Shown: positions 7,208 through 14,976, counted from the stretch's first letter. The stretch: DNA of 15,222 nucleotides from G020348385 sp964580235 (GCA_964580235.1 CAZOJY010000090.1:1-15222); one strand, 5' to 3'. The notes: generated by a model not told the origin, from the letters alone. Program-made: numbers and translations.

Positions 7208-8273
7208 TTTTCACCCCTTTTCTGATCTGACAATAATTAAAAAGGAACACTTCAAGCAGAGTCTGGGCATTTAAATCTGTCGTTTTAATCTTCAAATCGA
7301 TCTCTTTAAGCTCAGAGAGAAGAAAATTCAAATCACTCATGGGAATCCTGTCCACAAGTGAAAAAAAATCTCTGAATTTGGTCGTATAAAAATTGCCGAA
7401 TCTCTCTTGTATTTGCGGCCGCAGATCTTTGAAAATTGCCTTTTTATTCTTTTCTTTCTCCCTCAGCCAGAGCTTTGCTAAAAAAATGTCCCGAAAAAAT
7501 TTCGCTGTCAGGCCAAGAATAAACTCAGGTCTCACACTGTCTCTAAAAAGGCTATCCAAAACAATCAGGCTCTTCTCAAAATCTGCCTTTGCCAGATTAT
7601 CTGCAATCTCCCACTCATAGAAAGACTTTATCCATCCTGAAACAGCGTTAACATCATCCAATTCAACAATCTTTTTTTCTCCTATGAATGCAGAAATTTT
7701 TTCCAACTCGTTATTCACGCGGGCAAGGTTATTTCCGGTCAATTCCGCCAGCCGAGCCATGGCATCACGGGTCGCCCTTTTCCCCAGCACAGAAAGTTTC
7801 CTGTCCATCCATGCGAACAAGGCCCTATCCTTGAGCGGCTTGAGCTCCTTTACATAAACAAGAGAGGAAGGGAGGGAGGAAAACAACCGCAAAATTGGAG
7901 CACTCCTCCGAAGCTTTCCTGGATAGATCACAACAAGAACCGTATGATCGGAAGGTGAGGAAAAATAATCTTTTATGACTTTTTCCTCTGTAGAGGAAAG
8001 GCGCTCGCCTTTTCCACAAGGAAGGCTTACATTGATGATTCGCCAAGAAGAAAAAAAGAAAGGGAGGGCTCGGGCCAAGTCCATAATTTCCATCCAGGAA
8101 TGATCATCAAGATTACATTTTTCGATGTTGTAATCCTGACCCTGGGGAGAAATCAGCGCCTGTTTCAGGTTTTCGATAAATTCCTCTGCCAGAAACGTTT
8201 CTTCTCCATAAAAAAAATAGCACGGGTGAAGGGTTTTTTCGTCGATTTCTTTTCCCCAAAAAAAACTGTGCAT
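7185..8273 (-). CDS. holA: DNA polymerase III delta subunit (clamp loader)
   Basis: HolA is the delta subunit of the clamp loader that opens the beta sliding clamp. The 362 residues fit the family length and layout. The N-terminal domain opens with HPCYFFYGEETFLAEEFI (16-33), the family hallmark in which a degenerate P-loop region carries no nucleotide-binding lysine. The middle has ELTGNNLARVNNELEKISAF, a near-diagnostic delta motif (G.dl..l..ElekL). The C-terminal collar domain is helical and ends with a TTDLNAQTLLEVFLF-type helix. It starts four bases after the lptE stop, with GAAAG/AAGGAT upstream, so it belongs to the leuS-lptE-holA operon. The 3' end overlaps rpsT by 23 bases on the opposite strand. 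Confidence 0.92.
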   Translation of the reverse strand: MHSFFWGKEIDEKTLHPCYFFYGEETFLAEEFIENLKQALISPQGQDYNIEKCNLDDHSWMEIMDLARALPFFFSSWRIINVSLPCGKGERLSSTEEKVIKDYFSSPSDHTVLVVIYPGKLRRSAPILRLFSSLPSSLVYVKELKPLKDRALFAWMDRKLSVLGKRATRDAMARLAELTGNNLARVNNELEKISAFIGEKKIVELDDVNAVSGWIKSFYEWEIADNLAKADFEKSLIVLDSLFRDSVRPEFILGLTAKFFRDIFLAKLWLREKEKNKKAIFKDLRPQIQERFGNFYTTKFRDFFSLVDRIPMSDLNFLLSELKEIDLKIKTTDLNAQTLLEVFLFNYCQIRKGVKIISKERD

Positions 8274-8277
8274 CTTT

Positions 8278-8787
8278 CTAAAATCCTTCTAAGATGGCAA
8301 CCACGAGACTTCTGGCAAATTTTTCAGCTATTTCATTTATCGCCTCTGTCTCCACCGACTCAAAGTCAACCCCTTCAGGCACCTCGTATTCCCCTTGGTA
8401 CACAAAAGAAGGATTGGAATAAATCACTTTATTCTGGACCACATCCCTCAGGATCACTTTGGCAACGATTGAAATGTTGTACCGGTCAGCTGTTGCATCT
8501 TCACCAAAGCCAATCGGCAGGGCGTTGAAACGGAGAATCTCTCCGGACAAAACGGCATCCGCACTATCCATCTCATCCGTGATTTCCACCTTGCCCCTGG
8601 CAACCATCTCATCGATTACTCCCTGAGTGAGTTTCAAATCCAGTTCAAAGCGGGTTGTCCGGTTGACAAACATCGGGATATTGAGCACCTTGATATGAGG
8701 AGGCAGAGAACTTCCCGTCCCACGCAGATGGTAACCGCATCGACAAAATATCAAACAGACAAACAAAAGGAGGATATTTCTCTTCAT
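8278..8787 (-). CDS. lptE: LPS-assembly lipoprotein LptE
   Basis: LptE plugs the LptD barrel in the outer membrane and helps place LPS on the cell surface. The 169 residues begin with a signal peptide (MKRNILLLFVCLIF) followed by CGYHLRGTGSSLP (17-29), the LptE hallmark in which the lipidated cysteine is directly followed by G-[YF]-x-LRG. Later blocks (NIPMFVNRTTRFELDLKLTQGVIDEM and the central beta strands) also fit, and it sits between leuS and holA as in many Gram-negative genomes. The lipobox is poor: counting Cys17 as the acceptor, -1 is Arg and -2 is Cys; Cys15 is preceded by LIF. The start has AGGGGA at good spacing, 15 bases after the leuS stop. Confidence 0.88.
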   Translation of the reverse strand: MKRNILLLFVCLIFCRCGYHLRGTGSSLPPHIKVLNIPMFVNRTTRFELDLKLTQGVIDEMVARGKVEITDEMDSADAVLSGEILRFNALPIGFGEDATADRYNISIVAKVILRDVVQNKVIYSNPSFVYQGEYEVPEGVDFESVETEAINEIAEKFARSLVVAILEGF

Positions 8788-8802
8788 TAAATCCCCTTTG
8801 GC

Positions 8803-11289
8803 TTACACGACGATATTGATCAGTTTATTCTTGATGCATATCACCTTTTTTGCCTCCTTCCCGCCGATGATATTATGAATTTTGTCCAAACTCAAGGCAA
8901 CGTCTTTTAGTTTTTCTTCTTTTGCGTCTCTTTCAACTTCGAATCTATCCCTCAGTTTTCCATTGACCTGGACAACAATTGTCACCCGCTCATCTTTTGC
9001 CAATTCTGGTTCATAGGATGGCCAGGCGGTCCGTGCAAGAAGGGCTTGGTGTCCCATTTGTTCCCACAGTTCCTCGCAGAGATGGGGTGCAAAGGGAGAT
9101 AAAAGCAGGATCATTTTTTCAGCCGCCTCTCCAAGCAGCCTTTTGCCATCATGACTCTTCGCGAGATTCTCTTTTTCTGCTCTGATGACGTTAAAAAATT
9201 CCATGATCGAGCTGATGGCCGTGTTCAGATGATATCTTTTTTCGATATCATCAGAAACCTTTCGAATCGTTTGGTGCATTTTGATTCTCAACCGCTTTGT
9301 TTTGTCTTTATCTTTCGAAAAAACTGATCCTTTATACGAGATCCCCTCCAAAACCAGGCTTTTGTTCTGTTGAAAAAAGGACCATATGCGGCTCAAAAAG
9401 CGGAAACACCCTTCTATTCCCTTTTCATTCCAAACAAATTCCTTTTCGGGCGGAGAGGCGAACAGGATATATAGCCTCACCGTATCGGCCCCATAGTCTT
9501 TCACCATGTCATCGGGATCCACAACATTTCCTTTGGACTTGGACATTTTTGCCCCATCCTTTATCACCATCCCCTGGGAAAGAAGCCGGGGGAAAGGCTC
9601 AGCGATATCCGTCAGGCCATAATCCCTGAGAAACTTGCAGAAAAATCGGGCATAAATCAGATGGAGAATGGCATGCTCCACTCCTCCGATGTAAAGGTCT
9701 ACAGGAAGCCAGTAATTGACCGGTTGGGGATTAAACGGAAGTTCATCCTCTTCCGGAGAACAATAACGAAAGTAATACCAGGAGGAATCAAAAAAAGTAT
9801 CCATCGTGTCGGTTTCTCGCCGGGCTCTTCCGCCGCACTCAGGGCATTTGGTCCAGACAAAACTTTCTGCTTTTTCCAGCGGAGAACCCTCTTCTCCCGT
9901 AAACTCAACGTCTAGAGGAAGAGTGACCGGAAGATTTTCATACGGGACACCCACAATACCACAGGTCTGACAGTAAATGATCGGGATGGGTGTTCCCCAA
10001 TACCGTTGGCGGGAAATTCCCCAATCTCGGAGTCTGAACAAAGTGCTTTTGCGTCCAAATCCCTTCTCCTCCGCATACTTGACCATTTTTTCTGCCGCCT
10101 CTGGGGAGGGAAGGCCAGAAAAATCACCGGAATTGACCACGAATCCCTTGCCTTCATAAGCCTCCTCCAACTCCTCGGAAGAAGATTTCCCCCCAGGTGC
10201 AATTACGACACGGATGGGAAGGCCATACTTTTTGGCAAATTCAAAGTCCCTTTGGTCGTGGGCAGGAACCGCCATGATCGCACCGGTCCCGTATTCCTTC
10301 AATACGTAGTTGGATACCCATACCGGAATTTCTTCCCCAGTGTATGGATTGATCGCCTTTTTTCCCGTATCAATTCCCTCTTTTTCCATCTCCTCTGGGT
10401 CTCTGCGCATGCGCTGTTCGATCACACTCTTTTCGATCCATCCCTTTAACTTGTCCTCCTCAAGAGAACCTGCAGTCAATTCCAACGCCAGAGGATGTTC
10501 GGGAGACAAAGCCACAAAAGTCGCCCCAAAAATGGTGTCCACCCGGGTCGTGAAGACTTCGATGCTATCAGAAACGCCAACGACCGGAAAAGAAATGTGA
10601 CCGCCAATGCTTTTTCCGATCCAGTTTTTCTGCATCAGGAGAACATGCTCAGGCCATTTTTCCAATGCGTCGTGTCCAGAGAGGAGTTCCTCTGCATAAT
10701 CCGTTATTTTTAGAAACCACTGTTCCATTTCTTTCTGGGTTACGGTCGTATCGCAACGCCAGCATTTTTCACCGATAACCTGCTCATTGGCCAACACGGT
10801 TTTGCAAGAGGAACACCAGTTGATCCAGCTTTTTTTTCGATAAGCCAGGCCTGCCTCCCACATTTTGAGGAATATCCATTGATTCCACTTATAATATTCC
10901 GGTAGACAGGTATTGACTTCCCGGGACCAATCATAACTGAATCCCAATCGTTTCAACTGTTTTTTCATATGGGATATATTGTCGTGAGTCCATTTTTGAG
11001 GATGGATCCCTTTAGTTATCGCGGCATTTTCCGCAGGCATACCCAGCGCATCCCATCCTATCGGATGGATAACATTTAATCCTTTCATCATTTTAAAGCG
11101 GGCTATCACATCCCCGATGGCATAATTGCGGACCTGTCCCATGTGAATTCGCCCGGAAGGATACGGATACATTTCCAGACAGTAATATTTCTTTCTCTCC
11201 GGATTTGCAGTGAATGAAAATACGCCATTATCTTCCCAAGTCTTCTGCCATTTTTTCTCTATCCGGTCAAAATTATATTCTTCATTCAT
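8803..11289 (-). CDS. leuS: Leucyl-tRNA synthetase
   Basis: LeuS charges tRNA-Leu and edits mischarged tRNA. The 828 residues have the bacterial-type layout. The N-terminal catalytic core holds the HIGH-like HMGQ (49-52) after PYPSGRI. A zinc-type module has two CxxC pairs (WCSSC and CWRCD). The CP1 editing domain has FTTRVDTIFGATFVAL and YGTGAIMAVPAHDQRD, whose aspartate pattern is the editing site. A second CPEC pair follows, then the KMSKS loop (581-585), the anticodon-binding helices and a C-terminal domain with VVQVNGKLRDRFEV. The ATG at 11289 is chosen because GAGG sits five bases before it and NFDRIEKKWQ is the usual start; a TTG eight codons upstream (11313) is less likely. It leads the leuS-lptE-holA operon. 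Confidence 0.97.
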   Translation of the reverse strand: MNEEYNFDRIEKKWQKTWEDNGVFSFTANPERKKYYCLEMYPYPSGRIHMGQVRNYAIGDVIARFKMMKGLNVIHPIGWDALGMPAENAAITKGIHPQKWTHDNISHMKKQLKRLGFSYDWSREVNTCLPEYYKWNQWIFLKMWEAGLAYRKKSWINWCSSCKTVLANEQVIGEKCWRCDTTVTQKEMEQWFLKITDYAEELLSGHDALEKWPEHVLLMQKNWIGKSIGGHISFPVVGVSDSIEVFTTRVDTIFGATFVALSPEHPLALELTAGSLEEDKLKGWIEKSVIEQRMRRDPEEMEKEGIDTGKKAINPYTGEEIPVWVSNYVLKEYGTGAIMAVPAHDQRDFEFAKKYGLPIRVVIAPGGKSSSEELEEAYEGKGFVVNSGDFSGLPSPEAAEKMVKYAEEKGFGRKSTLFRLRDWGISRQRYWGTPIPIIYCQTCGIVGVPYENLPVTLPLDVEFTGEEGSPLEKAESFVWTKCPECGGRARRETDTMDTFFDSSWYYFRYCSPEEDELPFNPQPVNYWLPVDLYIGGVEHAILHLIYARFFCKFLRDYGLTDIAEPFPRLLSQGMVIKDGAKMSKSKGNVVDPDDMVKDYGADTVRLYILFASPPEKEFVWNEKGIEGCFRFLSRIWSFFQQNKSLVLEGISYKGSVFSKDKDKTKRLRIKMHQTIRKVSDDIEKRYHLNTAISSIMEFFNVIRAEKENLAKSHDGKRLLGEAAEKMILLLSPFAPHLCEELWEQMGHQALLARTAWPSYEPELAKDERVTIVVQVNGKLRDRFEVERDAKEEKLKDVALSLDKIHNIIGGKEAKKVICIKNKLINIVV

Positions 11290-11316
11290 CGGTTCCTCTG
11301 ATTTTTTTGTCAAAAT

Positions 11317-11335
11317 TGGTGTTATCTCAGCACCA
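11317..11335 (-). promoter_or_regulatory. Small hairpin in the leuS leader
   Basis: TGGTG-(9 bases)-CACCA forms a 5-bp stem in the leuS leader RNA. A second imperfect stem, CCGG/TCTC pairing with GAGA/CCGG, lies upstream. No U-tract follows and no T-box consensus (specifier loop or AGGGUGGNACCGCG-type antiterminator) is visible, so this is not a recognised riboswitch. A regulatory role is only a possibility. Confidence 0.2.
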
Positions 11336-11406
11336 TCCTCTTCCCCGGAATTCTCGTCTGTTTTGAGAGCCGGTTCTTACATAGAATCAAGCAGAGGCAA
11401 TCCTAG

Positions 11407-11435
11407 ATATTAGATTTCTCACCTTTAAAAGTCAA
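11407..11435 (-). promoter_or_regulatory. Sigma70-type promoter of leuS-lptE-holA
   Basis: On the minus strand, TTGACT (11435-11430) and TAATAT (11412-11407) are 17 bases apart, predicting a start near 11400 and a leader of about 110 bases before the leuS ATG. The -35 box lies only seven bases from the edge of the 20-bp tandem repeat, so whatever binds or folds there would sit where upstream promoter elements act. Confidence 0.7.
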
Positions 11436-11442
11436 GAATTTG

Positions 11443-11512
11443 CCCACCCTAAGCCAACCCTCCCCACCCTAAGCCAACCCTCCCCACCCTAAGCCAACCC
11501 TCCCCACCCTAA
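11443..11512. repeat. 20-bp tandem repeat, 3.5 copies, with G-quadruplex potential
   Basis: The unit CCCACCCTAAGCCAACCCTC is present perfectly at 11443-11462, 11463-11482 and 11483-11502, with a 10-base partial copy at 11503-11512. On the minus strand each unit gives three close G-tracts (GGG-T-GGGG-A-GGG), with TTGGCTTA separating units. This makes four-tract sets with one 8-base loop, a plausible G-quadruplex on the minus strand or i-motif on the plus strand. It lies between the divergent leuS and btuD promoters. It is not a CRISPR array: there are no spacers. Confidence 0.95.
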
Positions 11513-11578
11513 TATAAAGGTATTGGTCAGGCGGGGGGAACGCGGCCGGTGTTTTTTGGAATAATTCAGGATAGCTGG

Positions 11579-11607
11579 TTGAACAAAAAAAGAGAAACCC
11601 GTAAACT
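11579..11607 (+). promoter_or_regulatory. Candidate promoter for the btu operon
   Basis: TTGAAC (11579-11584) and TAAACT (11602-11607) have a 17-base spacer; each box matches consensus at four of six positions. The predicted start is near 11614, four bases before the chosen ATG. The rest of the gap (11513-11578) is GC-rich with a GGCGGGGGG run, and no B12-riboswitch box is recognisable. Confidence 0.35.
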
Positions 11608-11617
11608 TTATGTTGCC

Positions 11618-12418
11618 ATGGCAATCCTTGAAATCCAGAATCTCTCCGCAGGCTATGGGAATGGAGATGTCATCAAAAATATCAGTTTTTCTCTGAGCAA
11701 AGGGGAGTTCCTGTCCATCCTGGGCCGGAACGGATCGGGAAAAAGCACGATGATCAAAGCGATCCAAGGCCTCTTGACGGATGTATCCGGTCATATCCAC
11801 GTAGATGGGAAAAATCTTTTTTGCCTCAAGCCCCATGAACTGGCCCAACAAATAGCTTACGTTCCCCAATTGTTCCACATCTCGTTCGAATTCACTGTCG
11901 AGGAAATCATCTTGATGGGCAGATATGTTCATCAGGGAAAATTCACCGGTATGACGGCCACAGATAAGAGCATAATAGAAGAAATCATGCGTCTGACAGA
12001 GACCACGCCGCTTAGGGATAAAAAAATCGCTCATCTCAGCGGAGGAGAAAGGCAACGAGTTTTCATCGCACGGGCGTTAGCACAGGATACCCCGCTACTG
12101 TTCTTCGATGAACCCAGTGCCCATCTGGATATCAATTATCAGGTGGAAATCTATCAAATCTTAAAACGATTACAGGAGGAAAAAAACAAAACCATACTTT
12201 CCGCTGAGCACAATATCAATCTGTCCATTCCATATTCCAAGAGACTTCTCTTCCTCAAGGACGGCAAAATCCATTCTTTGGGATCCCCTGCCGAACTCAT
12301 CACCAAGCAGAACATCCAAGAGGTGTTCCACACCGATGTGGACGTGAGGCACAACTTACACTCCGGACTTCCAGAAATTTCTCTGACTTTTCAAGAAAAA
12401 GAATGCGAAAAATCCTGA
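11618..12418 (+). CDS. btuD: ABC importer ATPase, cobalamin/iron-chelate class
   Basis: This is the ATP-hydrolysing subunit of a BtuCDF-type importer, on the cytoplasmic face of the inner membrane. The 266 residues show Walker A GRNGSGKST (36-44), Q-loop Q84 in YVPQ, signature LSGGE (140-144), Walker B LLFFDEP (160-166), D-loop SAHLD (167-171) and switch H198, so it should be active. The family (FepC/FhuC/BtuD/HmuV) does not by itself give the substrate; the symbol follows from the adjacent BtuF-like binding protein. The ATG at 11618 fits where homologues begin (MAILEIQNLSAGYG), yet no Shine-Dalgarno precedes it. A GTG at 11549 or a TTG at 11579 could extend the protein but would add unmatched residues. 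The stop lies 16 bases inside the next gene. Confidence 0.88.
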   Translation: MAILEIQNLSAGYGNGDVIKNISFSLSKGEFLSILGRNGSGKSTMIKAIQGLLTDVSGHIHVDGKNLFCLKPHELAQQIAYVPQLFHISFEFTVEEIILMGRYVHQGKFTGMTATDKSIIEEIMRLTETTPLRDKKIAHLSGGERQRVFIARALAQDTPLLFFDEPSAHLDINYQVEIYQILKRLQEEKNKTILSAEHNINLSIPYSKRLLFLKDGKIHSLGSPAELITKQNIQEVFHTDVDVRHNLHSGLPEISLTFQEKECEKS

Positions 12419-13320
12419 AACCGATGACATCGGCCATTTTCCTTTTACTTGTTTTCTGTCCGGATATTTGCGGTGTCCAAAACTTGACCATCACGGATGA
12501 TTTAGGCTATACGCATGTTCTTGGCAAAACGCCACAGAGAATTATCTCTCTCGCTCCGAATGTTACAGAGATCCTATTTGCATTGGGCCTGGAAAAAAGA
12601 ATCATCGGAGTGACCCGTTACTGCAATTTCCCGAAACAAGCACTGAAAATAACTCGGATCGGAGGAATGGTGGATCCAAATTTGGAAAAAATTATTGATC
12701 TTCATCCGGATCTTATCATTGCCATTAGAGGAAATCCGCTGCGGCTTGTTAAAAGACTCAAAGATCTGGAGCTGCCCGTTTTTGTCTTGGAAACAGGGAC
12801 AACCTTGGAATCGGTTTTTTTTCTCATCCAGAGAATCAGCCTTATCACCAGGCGAGAAAAGGCTGCTGAGAACCTCAATGGCCGTTTGCGCACAAAAATG
12901 GAAAGGATCGAAAATGTGCTGAAAAACGCCAGAACTTTGCCGAAGGTTTTCATCAATCTTCATGGGAATGGGCTTTGGACATGCGGAAAAAACAGTTTTT
13001 TAAATGACCTTGTTCGGAAGGCAAAGGGAGTGAATATCGCCGGGGAAACTTCCCAGGCTTGGTTTGCCTATAACCGGGAAGACCTTATCCACCAAAATCC
13101 TGATTACATCGTGATTATCGCCAGAACAAAGGAGGATTTTTTCAGTGTGAAGCACTGGTTCACCAGCGAGGCCTACTTTGAGGCTATCCAGGCTGTGCAA
13201 AATGAGAACATTCGTTTTTTAAACGAAGATCTCGTCACACGGCCAGGGCCCCGGATATTCGAAGCTCTCGACCAGCTTTCCCGCATCCTGCATGCCCCTT
13301 CCTTTAAGGATGGTAAATGA
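12403..13320 (+). CDS. btuF: Periplasmic substrate-binding protein, BtuF-like (cobalamin or related chelate)
   Basis: This protein captures the substrate in the periplasm and delivers it to the permease. The 305 residues start with a basic N-terminus and hydrophobic segment (signal peptide about 1-24, no clean lipobox despite Cys19 and Cys23). The mature part opens with TPQRIISLAPNVTEILFALG (43-62) and IIGVTRYCNFP (67-77), the pattern I associate with BtuF-type rather than siderophore-binding proteins, followed by GGMVDPNLEKIIDLHPDLI. The second lobe (ETSQAWFAYNREDLIHQNPDYIVI) is also typical of the TroA-like class III fold. The cobalamin assignment is likely but not proven; heme or iron chelates remain possible. 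It overlaps the ATPase gene by 16 bases and the permease gene by 4, so translation is probably coupled. Confidence 0.85.
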   Translation: MRKILKPMTSAIFLLLVFCPDICGVQNLTITDDLGYTHVLGKTPQRIISLAPNVTEILFALGLEKRIIGVTRYCNFPKQALKITRIGGMVDPNLEKIIDLHPDLIIAIRGNPLRLVKRLKDLELPVFVLETGTTLESVFFLIQRISLITRREKAAENLNGRLRTKMERIENVLKNARTLPKVFINLHGNGLWTCGKNSFLNDLVRKAKGVNIAGETSQAWFAYNREDLIHQNPDYIVIIARTKEDFFSVKHWFTSEAYFEAIQAVQNENIRFLNEDLVTRPGPRIFEALDQLSRILHAPSFKDGK

Positions 13321-14309
13321 CCCCAAGACAGAAAAGGATCCGTCTTCTCTCAATTTTGCTGCTCCTGCTGATTGCGGGACTTTATGTGTCCCTTGTTACC
13401 GGTTCGGTCAAAACAGGCTTATCCGACCTATGGGACTTCCTGGTCTTCAAAAATCAGTCTCATGCAAAAATTTTCATACATTTGAGACTTTCGCGGGCCC
13501 TCTTGGCATTTCTGGTGGGGGCAAGCCTTTCGCTCTCCGGAGCAATCCTGCAGGGCTACTTCCAAAACCCGATGGCCGGGCCTTTTGTGGTCGGGGTTTC
13601 ATCAGGAGCTTCTTTCGGCGCTGTCCTTGCTATAATTCTTGGGCTAAACATGAGTTTTTGGGGATTCTCAATGCAGAATCTTTTTGCATTCGGTTCCGGG
13701 TTTGCCATAGTATCCTTAGTGTACATCCTATCCCAAAGAAAAGGTGTTTTTAAGGTGGAAACCCTGCTCCTGACAGGAATAGCCGCTGGAGCTTTAGCTT
13801 CCTCCTTAACCTCATTCCTGATTTTCTTTAAATCCGAATCCTTCGAACGGGCCGTGTTTTGGCTATTGGGAAGTTTCTACTTGGCTGACTGGAATCACAT
13901 CCGGGTGGTCTTTCCTTACTTTATCCTCTGTCTCATAATCTCCCAATGGCTGGCTAAGGATATGAACCTTCTTGTTCTGGGAGATGAAATCGCCCAATCC
14001 CTTGGCTGTTCAGTCAATAAAACACGGAAAATTTTTTTGATCGTCTCCACACTGCTGGCGTCTTCCTCTGTTTCGGTGAGCGGCATCATCGGCTTTGTGG
14101 GCTTGATTATTCCTCACTGGGTGCGTTTGCTTATCGGCCCAGATCACCGTTACCTCTTTTTTTCTTCCTCGATCATGGGAGGAGTTTTTCTGATGCTCTG
14201 CGACCTGTTGGCCAGAACAATTCTTCCTGGCTCAGAACTCCCAATCGGCATCATAACTGCAGCTCTCGGTGCGCCCTTTTTTATCTACCTCCTCAACCAA
14301 CGCCGCTAA
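13317..14309 (+). CDS. btuC: ABC importer permease, FecCD/BtuC family
   Basis: This permease forms the inner-membrane channel as a homodimer with the ATPase. The 330 residues are hydrophobic, consistent with the ten helices of the family. It has the signature segment RLSRALLAFLVGASLSLSG followed by ILQGYFQNPMAGPFVVGVSSGAS near residues 60-100. The cytoplasmic coupling region GDEIAQSLG and the C-terminal block SGIIGFVGLIIPHWVRLLIG with GSELPIGIITAALGAPFFIYLL complete it. The ATG overlaps the btuF stop (ATGA) with AAGGA seven bases upstream. The order ATPase-binding protein-permease is complete for an inner-membrane importer, but no TonB-dependent receptor or corrinoid-remodelling gene lies in the window. 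Confidence 0.9.
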   Translation: MTPRQKRIRLLSILLLLLIAGLYVSLVTGSVKTGLSDLWDFLVFKNQSHAKIFIHLRLSRALLAFLVGASLSLSGAILQGYFQNPMAGPFVVGVSSGASFGAVLAIILGLNMSFWGFSMQNLFAFGSGFAIVSLVYILSQRKGVFKVETLLLTGIAAGALASSLTSFLIFFKSESFERAVFWLLGSFYLADWNHIRVVFPYFILCLIISQWLAKDMNLLVLGDEIAQSLGCSVNKTRKIFLIVSTLLASSSVSVSGIIGFVGLIIPHWVRLLIGPDHRYLFFSSSIMGGVFLMLCDLLARTILPGSELPIGIITAALGAPFFIYLLNQRR

Positions 14310-14358
14310 TCAGGTTTTGCTGGAACCATCTCCATTTCCGTGATGGAATTTTTGGTGT

Positions 14359-14386
14359 TTGTTTCTCTTCGCCAAATTGATAAAAT
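14359..14386 (+). promoter_or_regulatory. Weak candidate promoter before the unknown membrane-protein gene
   Basis: TTGTTT (14359-14364), a 16-base spacer and TAAAAT (14381-14386) precede the ATG at 14394 by only seven bases. The region is AT-rich, so chance is a real alternative, and the gene may instead be read through from btuC 84 bases upstream. Confidence 0.2.
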
Positions 14387-14393
14387 AGGAAAA

Positions 14394-14972
14394 ATGCGTT
14401 TCTTTTTTGTTAAGGATTACCGCGAAAAATACAGATATTTTTCTGCTGAACCCCTTCGCCAAATCCATGTTCAATTTTCCCGCTGGAAAGAGATTTGGGA
14501 AAAAGCCAGACAAAAACTCATGCTTTTGCCACGAAGGATCCTTGTACAAGAGCAGGCATTCGAACAGGTTTTACAGGCGAAGGAAACACACGTGGAGATC
14601 TTGTATTCCGGGTGCTCTAGCCAACAGCGGATTAAGGTTCGATTTTTCTTTTTCCTGCAAAGACAGAGGAGCAAACATGTCCTTCTCCTTATCGGAGAAT
14701 CCATTCTTCTTCCGATCAGCGGCCTTGCCGCTCTTCTTCCAGGGCCCAATGTTTTTTTCGGTGTTCTGGCTCTATTGGTGATCACACACTGGCAGGCGCT
14801 CCGGGGCATCAACAGTCTGGCAAAAAAAGAGCATGTGTTCATCCCGGCATCCCCTCTGAAAGAATGGGAACTGGCCATTCAAAGAAAGAACAATGACGAA
14901 TTCGTTCCTATCTTGGAAAAAATCGCCGAAGAATACAATTTGGAACATGCCAAAAGAATCCTCTGGAAATGA
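14394..14972 (+). CDS. Unknown membrane protein, possibly related to the mitochondrial K+/H+ exchange-related family
   Basis: No firm identification. The 192-residue protein has a charged N-terminal half rich in aromatic and basic residues (KDYREKYRYFSAEP, then WKEIWEKARQKL). Two probable membrane helices follow (about 95-113 and 117-134), joined by LLPGPN (114-119) and followed by THWQALRG (131-138). The charged C-terminal tail is likely helical. The pattern of a Pro/Asn turn between two helices, then HW-ALRG, recalls Pfam Mit_KHE1 (mitochondrial K+-H+ exchange-related) proteins, but I have only memory of that family. The ATG at 14394 is chosen because AGGA precedes it at normal spacing; in-frame GTG (14340) and ATG (14343) lack ribosome binding sites. 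Gene sense and spacing allow cotranscription with btuC, but a role in transport of the same substrate is not shown. Confidence 0.7.
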   Translation: MRFFFVKDYREKYRYFSAEPLRQIHVQFSRWKEIWEKARQKLMLLPRRILVQEQAFEQVLQAKETHVEILYSGCSSQQRIKVRFFFFLQRQRSKHVLLLIGESILLPISGLAALLPGPNVFFGVLALLVITHWQALRGINSLAKKEHVFIPASPLKEWELAIQRKNNDEFVPILEKIAEEYNLEHAKRILWK

Positions 14973-14976
14973 CCTT

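Noticed and set aside
11290..11313. TTG start extending LeuS by eight residues
   Set aside because: The ATG at 11289 has GAGG at ideal spacing and matches the usual LeuS N-terminus; the TTG lacks a ribosome binding site.
11443..11512. CRISPR array or telomere-like TTAGGG repeat
   Set aside because: Units are contiguous with no spacers, and TTAGGG occurs only as part of the 20-base unit.
11524..11534. Shared TCAGGCGGG upstream of ftsY (139-147) and btuD
   Set aside because: Nine bases shared between two sites at different distances from their promoters is not enough to claim a common operator.
11549..11617. GTG start extending the btuD ATPase by 23 residues
   Set aside because: The added residues match nothing known in ABC ATPases and the GTG follows a GC-rich stretch without a clear ribosome binding site.
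11489..12055. 188-codon open frame opposite btuD
   Set aside because: Its reading frame mirrors the ABC ATPase codons and runs into the tandem repeat; no homology is recognised.
14326..14353. Intrinsic terminator after btuC
   Set aside because: The stem CCATC/GATGG is only 5 bp with an 11-base loop and a broken T-run, too weak to call.
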